Assembly (NCBI GenBank): GCA_035494735.1
Contig: DATJGS010000010.1
Coordinates: 62,001-126,000 of the forward strand
From: DATJGS01 sp035494735
GTDB lineage: Bacteria > Eisenbacteria > RBG-16-71-46
Direction of reading: 5' to 3'
DNA: 64,000 nucleotides
Both the position numbers and the translations under genes were made by a program. The notes beneath the pieces are model-generated. The model had not been told where the DNA came from. It searched no databases and saw only the letters and a program-made list of their open reading frames with translations. Below, piece after piece: positions 7,892 to 16,201 of the stretch. How positions within the stretch are numbered: the stretch's first letter is position 1; every line of letters begins with the position of its first letter.

Positions 7892-9907
7892 ATGTCGATC
7901 ACCGGAAGTCCCACGCGCAGCGTCGACGCGCTCGCGATCAACACCATTCGCTTCCTGGCGGTCGACGCCGTCGAGAAGGCGAAGAGCGGACACCCCGGCA
8001 TGCCCATGGGCATGGCCGACGCCGCGTATCTGCTGTGGTCGCGATTCCTGAGACACGATCCGCAGGATCCCACGTGGCCCGGGCGCGATCGCTTCGTGCT
8101 GTCGGCCGGGCACGGCTCGATGCTGCTGTACGCGCTGCTCCACTTGTTCGGATACGACTTGACCGTGGCCGAGCTGCAGCGCTTCCGCCAGCTCGGCAGC
8201 CGCACGCCGGGACATCCCGAGCACGGCCACACCGTGGGCGTCGAGACCACGACCGGCCCGCTCGGCCAAGGCTTCGGCAACGGCGTCGGCATGGCCGTGG
8301 CCGCGAAGATGCTCGAGGCGCGCTTCGGCGACGCGACGTTCTCGCCGGCGCGCTGGCGCGTCTGGGGCATCGTCAGCGACGGCGACCTGATGGAAGGCGT
8401 CGCGTCGGAAGCCGCGTCGCTGGCCGCGCACTGGGGCCTCGGCAATCTCGTGTATCTCTACGACGACAATCATATTTCGATCGAGGGCGACACCGCGCTC
8501 GCGTTCACCGAGGACGTCGCCGCGCGCTTCAGCGCGTACGGCTGGCACGTCGAGCGCGCCGATCCGTACGACGCCGAGGCGCTGGAAGCCGCGCTCGAGC
8601 GCGCGGTCGGCGAGACGGCGCGGCCCAGCCTCGTGATCTGCCGCAGCCACATCGCGTACGGATCGCCGAACAAGCACGACTCGGCGTCCGCGCACGGCGA
8701 GCCGCTCGGCGCGGCCGAGGTGCTGGCCACGAAGCAGGCGCTGGGCTGGCCCGAGTCGCCCGCGTTCCTCGTACCCGACGAGGTGCGCGCGCACTTCGCG
8801 TCGCGCAGCGCGGAGCTGGCGCGCGAGCATGCGAAGTGGAGCGGGCACTTCGCGGCGTGGCGTGCGCGCGCTCCCGAGAAGGCCGAGGCGTGGGAGGCGT
8901 TCCACTCGAAGACCGTGCCCGCCGACGTGTTCGACCGGCTCGTCGCGAACGCGCCGACCGGCGCCGCGGCGACGCGCGCCCACGGCCAGACCGTGCTGCA
9001 GCAGGCCGCGGCGTGGGTGCCGGCGCTGGTCGGCGGCAGCGCGGACTTGGAGCCGTCGACGAAGACCTGGATCAAGGGTAGCGACGCAATCGAGAAGGAT
9101 CGCTTCGCCGGGCGCAATTTCCACTTCGGCATCCGCGAGCACGGCATGGGCGCGATCCTGAACGGGCTCGCGCTGACCGGCTTCGTGCCGTACGGCGCGT
9201 CGTTCCTGATCTTCACGGACTACTGCCGGCCGTCGATCCGCCTCAGCGCGCTCATGAAGCAGCAGGTGATCTGGGTGTTCACGCACGACAGCGTGTTTCT
9301 CGGCGAGGACGGGCCGACGCACGAGCCGATCGAGCACCTGACCGCGCTGCGCGCCATCCCGAACCTGCTCGTCGTGCGCCCGGCCGACGGCCTGGAAACG
9401 GCCGCGGCTTGGGGCCTCGCGCTGGAACGGCGCGGCGGCCCGACGCTCATCGCACTCACGCGCCAGACGCTGCCCGTGCTCGAGCGCCCGGCCACGTTCA
9501 CGCCGGCGCAGCTGAAGCGCGGCGGCTACGTGCTGCGCGAGTCCGCGTCGGCCGGCGCGCTGACGCTGATCGCCACCGGCTCCGAAGTCGGGCTCGCCGT
9601 GGCCGCGGTGCCGCTGCTCGAAGCCGGCGGCGTGCCGGCGCGCGTCGTCAGCATGCCAGCGCCGCAGCGCTTCCTCGCCGAGGACAGGACGTGGCGCGAC
9701 GCCGTGCTGCCGCCCGGCGGCGTGCGCGTGTCGCTGGAAGCCGGCGTCTCCGACTACTGGCACCGCTTCGTCGGCGAGAGCGGGCTCGCGATCGGCATCG
9801 ATCGCTTCGGCGAATCGGCGCCGCTCCAGGCGATCCAGGAACACTTCGGCTTCACGCCGGAAGCGATCGCGCAACGCGTCCTGCGCTGGCACGCGGAGCG
9901 GACGTGA
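7892..9907 (+). CDS. tkt: Transketolase
   Basis: 671 residues, normal family length. Thiamine diphosphate motif DGDLMEG at 163-169 with the closing DDN near 191-193; the N-terminal substrate motif SGHPGMPMG (32-40) and the central pyrimidine-domain EHGMG are present. It moves two-carbon units between sugar phosphates in the non-oxidative pentose phosphate pathway. ATG at 7892 is preceded by AAGGAG. It lies between glk and a DMT transporter whose GTG start overlaps its stop (GTGA). Confidence 0.95.
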   Translation: MSITGSPTRSVDALAINTIRFLAVDAVEKAKSGHPGMPMGMADAAYLLWSRFLRHDPQDPTWPGRDRFVLSAGHGSMLLYALLHLFGYDLTVAELQRFRQLGSRTPGHPEHGHTVGVETTTGPLGQGFGNGVGMAVAAKMLEARFGDATFSPARWRVWGIVSDGDLMEGVASEAASLAAHWGLGNLVYLYDDNHISIEGDTALAFTEDVAARFSAYGWHVERADPYDAEALEAALERAVGETARPSLVICRSHIAYGSPNKHDSASAHGEPLGAAEVLATKQALGWPESPAFLVPDEVRAHFASRSAELAREHAKWSGHFAAWRARAPEKAEAWEAFHSKTVPADVFDRLVANAPTGAAATRAHGQTVLQQAAAWVPALVGGSADLEPSTKTWIKGSDAIEKDRFAGRNFHFGIREHGMGAILNGLALTGFVPYGASFLIFTDYCRPSIRLSALMKQQVIWVFTHDSVFLGEDGPTHEPIEHLTALRAIPNLLVVRPADGLETAAAWGLALERRGGPTLIALTRQTLPVLERPATFTPAQLKRGGYVLRESASAGALTLIATGSEVGLAVAAVPLLEAGGVPARVVSMPAPQRFLAEDRTWRDAVLPPGGVRVSLEAGVSDYWHRFVGESGLAIGIDRFGESAPLQAIQEHFGFTPEAIAQRVLRWHAERT

Positions 9908-10824
9908 CGGTGGCGAAACCCGCGGACGGTCCGGCCTCCGCCCCCGCGCGCTCCGTCGGCGCGCGGCCGTGGCTCGCGTTCGCGACGTGCGGCGCCATCT
10001 GGGGCAGCACGTTCCTCGTCATCTCGATCGGCAACGACACGCTCGCGCCGGTGTGGGCGGCAGGGCTGCGCCTCGCGCTCGCGTCGATCCTGCTCACGAT
10101 CTGGACGTCGCTGCGCCGCGTGCCGCTGCCGAAGGGCCCCGCGCTCGGTGCCGCGATCGGCTACGGCGTGTGCCAGTTCGGGATCAACATGCCGCTCCTC
10201 TACTGGGGCGAGAAGCTGATCCCGTCGGGGCTGTCGGCCGTGTTCTACGCGACGATCCCGCTGTCGAGCGCGCTCATCACGCGTGCCATGGGCATGGAGC
10301 GGCTGAACGCGTTCAAGATCGTGGGCGCGCTGACCGCGTTCGGTGGCGTGGCGCTGCTGTTCTCGAGCAGCTTCCAGGGCGCGATCTCGCCGGTCGGCAT
10401 GCTCGCGGTGCAGGCGTCCGCGACCATCGCCGGCGTCGGCACGATCCTGCTGAGGCGCGGGCCACGTCAGGACCCGATCGCGGCGAACGCCGTCGGCACC
10501 GCGATCGGCGCGGTGATGTCGCTGGCCGGGAGCTTCGCGCTGCGCGAAGTGCACGTGATCCCGCTGACCGCCGCGTCCGCGCTGCCGCTGCTCTATCTCA
10601 CCGTCGCCGGGTCGCTCGGTGCGTTCGTGATCATGTCGTGGCTCGTGAACCACTGGCCGGCGACGCGCGTCAGCTACATCTCGGTGATCGTGCCCGTACT
10701 CGCGCTGGGCCTGGGCGCCCTCGTGCGTCACGAACGCTTCGGGCCACTGAGCCTCGTCGCGTCCGCGCTCGTACTCACGGGCCTGCTCATCGGCATGCGC
10801 GGCTCGAGCGCCGACGGGCACTAG
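9904..10824 (+). CDS. EamA/DMT-family permease
   Basis: 306 residues with about ten hydrophobic segments in two repeated halves, the standard EamA drug/metabolite transporter layout (GAIWGSTFLV at the start of TM1 is typical). Substrate cannot be told from sequence; family members export amino acids, purines or sugars. The GTG start overlaps the tkt stop by four bases (GTGA), so it is the third gene of the glk-tkt operon. The in-frame sequence upstream of the GTG lies within tkt. Confidence 0.88.
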   Translation: MTVAKPADGPASAPARSVGARPWLAFATCGAIWGSTFLVISIGNDTLAPVWAAGLRLALASILLTIWTSLRRVPLPKGPALGAAIGYGVCQFGINMPLLYWGEKLIPSGLSAVFYATIPLSSALITRAMGMERLNAFKIVGALTAFGGVALLFSSSFQGAISPVGMLAVQASATIAGVGTILLRRGPRQDPIAANAVGTAIGAVMSLAGSFALREVHVIPLTAASALPLLYLTVAGSLGAFVIMSWLVNHWPATRVSYISVIVPVLALGLGALVRHERFGPLSLVASALVLTGLLIGMRGSSADGH

Positions 10825-10868
10825 CGTTCAGGGCAGAGTGTCTGGCGTCTCCGGCCGCATGAGGCAGG

Positions 10869-11237
10869 TCACTGCCGGATGAGCGTCGTCGCGCCATTGA
10901 TCGTCAGATGTAATCCACAGTCCGGGCATGCCCCCACGCACACCGCAATCGAACCCTGATTCGTGACGGTGCATCCCGCAGCACCCGACTGGCAACCACA
11001 TCCACCTCCCGCCACGTTTCGACCGTCGCTCATTCGCTTGACCACAAACGTGGTGTCGGAATCGCGAACGAGTTGGTATCCGTCCTTTGCCTTCAGGCCC
11101 TTGCCCGCCAGCTCGACGCCCTCCGCGCCCGGCGGCAGTTGCGCGACGGGCTGTTGTCCGCCAGGCGCTGCCGTCTTCGAGCAGGACATCAGTGCCAGGG
11201 ACATTGCAGCGAGGAGGAAGAAGCCGAGACGGCGCAT
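10869..11237 (-). CDS. Small Cys-rich lipoprotein
   Basis: 122 residues with a lipoprotein signal (cleavage before the Cys of LALMSC). The C-terminal half holds several Cys in CGC, GC, VC and CPDC spacings, which could bind a metal or form disulfides in the periplasm. The middle reads like a small beta domain. No family recognised. It stands alone between the convergent DMT transporter and the upstream hydrolase gene. Confidence 0.65.
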   Translation of the reverse strand: MRRLGFFLLAAMSLALMSCSKTAAPGGQQPVAQLPPGAEGVELAGKGLKAKDGYQLVRDSDTTFVVKRMSDGRNVAGGGCGCQSGAAGCTVTNQGSIAVCVGACPDCGLHLTINGATTLIRQ

Positions 11238-11371
11238 GGGACGTACTCCTATCCATCGAGTGAGCGACCTTTACCGCACGCCGGTGGATAGTGATGGTCA
11301 GCATGGGCGCGCGTCCACGGAGAACTTCGCGCGCGAGGAGTTCGTTCCGGTCACCTCGCCCGATCGGTCGG

Positions 11372-12232
11372 TTACTTCGCCAGGAACTCCAGCACCCTCG
11401 CGTTCACGAGGTCCGGCCGCTCCATCATGGCGCTGTGCGAGGCGCCGGGGACGATCCACAGTTGCGCGCCGCGGATGCCCCTCGCGATTGATTCCGTGTG
11501 CGCTCGGCGCACGAGGTCGTGTTCGCCGGCGCAGATGAGCGATGGCGTGCGGATCTTCGCGAGGTCGGCGGCGGTCAGGTGCGGTTGCGTGTGCCAGAGC
11601 GCGATGATTTTCGTCATCACCGATTCGTAGCGCGACGGATCGGGCGCCATCTTCTGCCAGCCCTCCCGCATGCCGTCGCCGAACGCGGCCACGGTCGCGG
11701 TATCGTTCCACGCCACGTCGGAGGGATTGAGTCCGTCGGGCGTCAGGTTCGCGCCGAACGTGACGAGGTGCTTGAGCCGCGTCGGATGATGGATCGCGAT
11801 CTCGAGCCCGATGATGCCGCCGTCGCTCCAGCCCATGAGATCGGCGCTCGGGATGCGCAGGCTGTCCATGAGCGCGACCACGTCCTCGGCCATGGCTTCG
11901 TACGTCAGCGGGCCGTCGCGATCGCTCGTCCGTCCCTGCCCGCACAGGTCGGGCACGATGCAGCGGTAGCGCTTCGTGAAGCTCGGTAGCTGGTGCTCGA
12001 ACTGGAGTCCGTTGCCGGCGCCACCGTGGAGCAGCAGCAGCGGCGGGCCGGCGCCCTCGAGGTCCACGTACATGCGGATGCCCCGGAGCGCGATGACGCG
12101 GTGGAGGGGCCCCGGCGGCGCGGCGGGCCGGGCCTGGATCGCGGGCCGCGCGGGAGTCGCGGGCTTGGTCGCGCCGGTCGCGGGCGTGGCGCCGGCCACG
12201 AGCGTCGCGGCCAGCGCCAGCGCGACGATCAT
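11372..12232 (-). CDS. Alpha/beta hydrolase, secreted
   Basis: 286 residues. Signal peptide about 1-20, then an Ala/Pro-rich linker, then a complete alpha/beta hydrolase: oxyanion HGGAG, nucleophile elbow GWSDG, an Asp in the GEHD loop and a C-terminal His in GASHS. Start at 12232 is chosen because it sits 10 bp after the pckG stop and gives a normal signal sequence; a start at 12298 would lie inside pckG. Probably an esterase or lactonase; substrate unknown. Probably co-transcribed with pckG. Confidence 0.85.
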   Translation of the reverse strand: MIVALALAATLVAGATPATGATKPATPARPAIQARPAAPPGPLHRVIALRGIRMYVDLEGAGPPLLLLHGGAGNGLQFEHQLPSFTKRYRCIVPDLCGQGRTSDRDGPLTYEAMAEDVVALMDSLRIPSADLMGWSDGGIIGLEIAIHHPTRLKHLVTFGANLTPDGLNPSDVAWNDTATVAAFGDGMREGWQKMAPDPSRYESVMTKIIALWHTQPHLTAADLAKIRTPSLICAGEHDLVRRAHTESIARGIRGAQLWIVPGASHSAMMERPDLVNARVLEFLAK

Positions 12233-12242
12233 CGGCGGCTCG

Positions 12243-14048
12243 TCACACCTTCGCCGTCTTCGCGGACTGCAGCCTCTGCTCGAGCGCGGCCAGCTCATCC
12301 TTGAGGCCCTGCGGCAGGCGCGAGCCGAATTTCGCGTAGTGCGTGCGGATGCCTTCCAGCTCCTTCGACCAGCCTTCGGTATCGACGCGCAGCAGTTCCT
12401 TCAGCGACGCCTCGGGCATCGTCAGCCCTGACACGTCGAGCGCGCCGGGCGCGGGCAGGCGGCCGATCGCGGTGTCGACGGCCTTGGCGCGCCCCATCAC
12501 GCGCTCGAAGACCCACTTGAGTACGCGGCTGTTCTCGCCGTAGCCCGGCCACAGGAACTTGCCGTCCGCGCCCTTGCGGAACCAGTTCACGTAGTAGATG
12601 CGCGGCAGCTTCGCGCCGTCGGCCTGCGCGCCGATCTTCAGCCAGTGCGCGAAGTAGTCGCCCATGTGGTAGCCGCAGAACGGCAGCATCGCGAACGGAT
12701 CGTGGCGCAGCGTGCCGACCGCGCCGGTCGCGGCCGCCGTGGTCTCGCTGCTCATGATCGAGCCGAGGAACGTGCCGTGCCGCCACGATAGCGCTTCGTT
12801 GACGAGCGGTACGACGGTGGCGCGACGTCCGCCGAACAGGATCGCCGAGATCGGCACGCCCGCCGGATTCTCCCAGTCGGGCGAGATCACCGGACACTGC
12901 CTCGCGGGCGCGGTGAAGCGCGCGTTGGGATGCGCCGCCTTGCGGCCCGCCGCCGGCGTCCACGGCCGGCGCAGCCAGTCCGACAGCTGCGCGGGCGGCT
13001 CGCTCATCTCCTCCCACCAGATGTCGCCGTCCGGCGTGAGCGCGCAGTTCGTGAAGATCGAGTTGGACTCGACCGTGTGCATCGCGTTCGGATTGCTCTT
13101 CATGCTGGTGCCCGGGGCCACGCCGAAGAAACCGGCCTCCGGATTGATCGCGTACAGCCGGCCGTCGGCGCCGAACTTCATCCACGCGATGTCGTCGCCC
13201 ACGGTCTCGATCTTCCAGCCGGGCAACGTGGGATTCAGCATGGCCAGGTTCGTCTTGCCGCACGCGGACGGGAACGCGGCCGCGATGAACGCCTTCTCGC
13301 CCTCGGGGCTCGTGATGCCGAGGATCAGCATGTGCTCGGCCATCCAGCCCTCATCGCGCGCCTGCACGGAGGCGATGCGCAGGGCGTGGCACTTCTTGCC
13401 GAGCAGCGCGTTGCCGCCGTAGCCCGAGCCGAACGACCAGATCTCGCGCGTCTCGGGGAAATGGCAGATGTACTTCGTGGCCGGATTGCACGGCCACGCG
13501 GAATCCGGCGCGTTCGCGGCGAGCGGCGCGCCCACCGAGTGCAGGCCGCGCACGAATTCGCCGTCCGCGCCCAGCGTCTCGAGTACGCGCGCGCCGACAC
13601 GCGCCATGAGGTGCATGTTCGCGACGACGTAAGGCGAATCGGTCAGCTCGACGCCGATCTTCGCGATCGGCGAACCGATCGGGCCCATGCTGTACGGGAC
13701 CACGAACAGCGTGCGGCCCTTCATCGAGCCGGTGAAGTGCGGGACGAGCGTGGCCTTCATCTCGGCCGGCTCGCGCCAGTTGTTCGTCGGCCCGGCGTCC
13801 TCCTGCTTCTTCGAGCAGATGAACGTGAACTCCTCGACGCGCGCGACGTCGGCCGGATCGGAGCGGACGAAGATGCTGTGCGGCCGCTTCGACTCCGCCA
13901 GGCGGATGGCCGTGCCGGACTGCACCATCAGGTGCAGCATCTCGTCGTACTCGCGGCTCGAGCCGTCGCACACCACGACACGTTCGGGCTGGCACATCGC
14001 CGCCATCTCGGAAACCCAGGCGTCGAGACGTTGATGTCGCGAGGTCAT
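12243..14048 (-). CDS. pckG: Phosphoenolpyruvate carboxykinase (GTP)
   Basis: 601 residues, usual for the GTP-dependent family. The P-loop-like FPSACGKTNLAM at 259-270 contains the reactive Cys263 characteristic of GTP-PEPCK. It converts oxaloacetate and GTP to PEP, CO2 and GDP, the first committed step of gluconeogenesis. The ATG at 14048 is the start that begins the conserved sequence; an earlier start at 14225 would add a low-complexity leader. The alpha/beta hydrolase gene follows with a 10-bp gap. Confidence 0.95.
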   Translation of the reverse strand: MTSRHQRLDAWVSEMAAMCQPERVVVCDGSSREYDEMLHLMVQSGTAIRLAESKRPHSIFVRSDPADVARVEEFTFICSKKQEDAGPTNNWREPAEMKATLVPHFTGSMKGRTLFVVPYSMGPIGSPIAKIGVELTDSPYVVANMHLMARVGARVLETLGADGEFVRGLHSVGAPLAANAPDSAWPCNPATKYICHFPETREIWSFGSGYGGNALLGKKCHALRIASVQARDEGWMAEHMLILGITSPEGEKAFIAAAFPSACGKTNLAMLNPTLPGWKIETVGDDIAWMKFGADGRLYAINPEAGFFGVAPGTSMKSNPNAMHTVESNSIFTNCALTPDGDIWWEEMSEPPAQLSDWLRRPWTPAAGRKAAHPNARFTAPARQCPVISPDWENPAGVPISAILFGGRRATVVPLVNEALSWRHGTFLGSIMSSETTAAATGAVGTLRHDPFAMLPFCGYHMGDYFAHWLKIGAQADGAKLPRIYYVNWFRKGADGKFLWPGYGENSRVLKWVFERVMGRAKAVDTAIGRLPAPGALDVSGLTMPEASLKELLRVDTEGWSKELEGIRTHYAKFGSRLPQGLKDELAALEQRLQSAKTAKV

Positions 14049-14307
14049 TGCGAACTGGCCTTTTTCTGGAGGTGGCCCGGTCCTCGAATCGGCGAGGCCC
14101 GGTGCTGGCGGCACATGGGAAGACGCGCATTCTAGCGAATTGCCGTCGTCCCGCAACCCGCCCGCGTGCCGCGTCTCGCGCGGGCCGGCGAGCGCCGCGA
14201 GTGTGCGCGCGACGCGACGCGCCACGGCTTGCGCCAGCGCGGCGCGAGGCGCATCTTCCGCTCATTCGACACCACAACCCCTTTCGCTGAGCCTCTGGAG
14301 GAACGAA

Positions 14308-14931
14308 ATGGCAGCCCGTAAACGCGCCGCGTCGCGGCGCAAGTCCCGGCCGGCCGCGCGCAAGCGTGCCGCGAGCCCGCGAGGAAAGGCGAAGCCGAGT
14401 CGCCGGGCCAGGCCCGCGTCCCGGAAGGCGCCGAAGCGTGCGTCACGCCCGGCGCCCAAGCGCGCGGCCGCGCGGCGTCCCGCGACGAAACGCAGCGCGG
14501 CGCCACGGCGCGCGCCGAGCGCCGTGAACCGCCCCGCGGGCGCCGTGCCCAACGCCATCGGGCTCGTCAATCATCATGCCGACTACACCACGCACGACCT
14601 GCCCGCGGTGCGCCGCTTCTACGTCGAGCAGCTCGGCTTCACGCAGATCGAGGAGATGCCCGCGGGTCCGTACCTCAGCATCCAGACCGGCGCGAGTTCG
14701 AGTCTCGGCTTCGGGCCGCCGTCGTCGGGTCCGCCCGAGCAGTGGCGGCCGCCGCGCGAGCCCGCGCTGTACTTCCGCGTCCGTGACGTGGATCGCGCGC
14801 ATCGCGATCTCGTGGCGCGCGGCGTGACGTTCGAGCAGCCGCCGACCGACATGCCCTGGGGACACCGCGTGGCGATCGCGCGCGACCCGGAGGGGCGCAC
14901 CGTGTACCTGGCCGAGGACAAGACGCGCTAG
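14308..14931 (+). CDS. VOC/glyoxalase-family protein with histone-H1-like basic tail
   Basis: 207 residues. Residues 1-83 are almost entirely Arg, Lys, Ala, Pro and Ser, like a bacterial histone-H1-type DNA-binding tail. Residues about 84-205 are a vicinal-oxygen-chelate domain (NHHADYTTHDLPAVRRFYVEQLG start, ARDPEGRTVYLAED end). VOC proteins include glyoxalases, dioxygenases and antibiotic-binding proteins. The start has a strong GGAGG box 6 nt upstream, so the tail is expressed rather than a misassigned leader. Function of the combination is unknown; nucleoid association is inference. The transaldolase gene follows 18 bp later. Confidence 0.82.
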   Translation: MAARKRAASRRKSRPAARKRAASPRGKAKPSRRARPASRKAPKRASRPAPKRAAARRPATKRSAAPRRAPSAVNRPAGAVPNAIGLVNHHADYTTHDLPAVRRFYVEQLGFTQIEEMPAGPYLSIQTGASSSLGFGPPSSGPPEQWRPPREPALYFRVRDVDRAHRDLVARGVTFEQPPTDMPWGHRVAIARDPEGRTVYLAEDKTR

Positions 14932-14949
14932 AGGCGCGGGGAGGCGAAC

Positions 14950-16092
14950 ATGAGCAGCCGCGCCGAACGACTCGCGACGCTCGGGCAGAGCGTGTGGCTC
15001 GATTTCATCCGCCGCAGTCACCTGACGTCGGGCGAGTTCGATCGGCTGGTCGCCGAGGCCGGCGTCGTCGGCGTCACGTCGAACCCGACGATCTTCCAAC
15101 AGGCGATCGGCGGCGGCAGCGAGTACGACGCGTCGATCGGCCGTCTCATCGCGACCGGCCTGTCGGGCCCGGGGCTGTTCGAGGCGCTGGCCATCGAGGA
15201 CATCCAGGACGCGTGCGATCGGCTGCGCACCGTGTTCGAGCGGACGAACGGCAAGGACGGGCGCGTCAGCATCGAGGTCAGCCCGCGCCTCGCGGCCGAC
15301 ACCGCGGGCAGCATCGACGAAGGCCGGCGCCTGCATCGTTCCGTGGCGCGCGCGAACGCGATGGTCAAGGTCCCGGCCACGGCCGAGGGCCTCCCCGCCA
15401 TCACGCAACTCACGGCCGAGGGCGTGTGCGTCAACGTCACGCTCATCTTCACGCTGGCGCGCTACGAAGAAGTGATGGACGCGTTCCTCGTCGGCCTCGA
15501 GCGCCGCGCCGCGAAGGGGCTGGCCATCGACGCGATCCACTCCGTCGCCTCGTTCTTCGTGTCGCGCGTCGACAGCAAGGTCGACGCCGCCATCGACGCC
15601 GCACTCGCCACGCTGCCCGCGGGCGCCAGCGAGCGCGCCGAGCTCGAGAGCTCGAAGGGCAAGGCCGCGGTCGCGAACGCGCGCCTCGCGTACGCGCGCT
15701 TCCGGGGCGTGTTCGGCTCCGCGCGGTTCAAGCCGCTGGCCGCGCGCGGCGCGCACGTGCAGCGCCCTTTGTGGGCGTCGACGAGCACGAAGAATCCGGC
15801 GTACCCCGACACGCTGTACGTCGACGAGCTGATCGGCGCGGACACGGTGAACACGATGCCGCTGGCCACGCTCAACGCGTACAACGACCACGGGGCGCTG
15901 GAACCGCGCATCGAGCGCGACCTCGACGGCGCGCGGCGGCTGTTCGAACGCCTGCCCGCCCTCGGCGTGCCGCTCGAGAAACTCATCGGGCAGCTCGAGG
16001 GCGAGGGCGTCGTCGCGTTCGCGAAGTCCTACGACGCGCTGCTCGCGACGCTCGAACAGAAGCGCGCGGCGATGGCCGCGGGCACGCGATAG
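14950..16092 (+). CDS. tal: Transaldolase
   Basis: 380 residues, matching the long tal class found in actinobacteria and cyanobacteria. N-terminal TSNPTIFQQAI motif, the Schiff-base lysine in MVKVPAT (about residue 140) and VNVTLIFTLARY are intact. It exchanges dihydroxyacetone units between sedoheptulose 7-phosphate and glyceraldehyde 3-phosphate in the non-oxidative pentose phosphate pathway. Lies 18 bp after the VOC gene on the same strand and faces the convergent hybrid kinase. Confidence 0.93.
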   Translation: MSSRAERLATLGQSVWLDFIRRSHLTSGEFDRLVAEAGVVGVTSNPTIFQQAIGGGSEYDASIGRLIATGLSGPGLFEALAIEDIQDACDRLRTVFERTNGKDGRVSIEVSPRLAADTAGSIDEGRRLHRSVARANAMVKVPATAEGLPAITQLTAEGVCVNVTLIFTLARYEEVMDAFLVGLERRAAKGLAIDAIHSVASFFVSRVDSKVDAAIDAALATLPAGASERAELESSKGKAAVANARLAYARFRGVFGSARFKPLAARGAHVQRPLWASTSTKNPAYPDTLYVDELIGADTVNTMPLATLNAYNDHGALEPRIERDLDGARRLFERLPALGVPLEKLIGQLEGEGVVAFAKSYDALLATLEQKRAAMAAGTR

Positions 16093-16201
16093 GTCAGGAT
16101 CGGCCAGGCGCGCGGCCGCCGCGCGCGTCGCCTTCCGGCAGCGTGACCGGCTGCGCGAGCGCCGCGTTCGCGCTCAGGAGCCGGCGCGGACCTTCGGCGC
16201 T

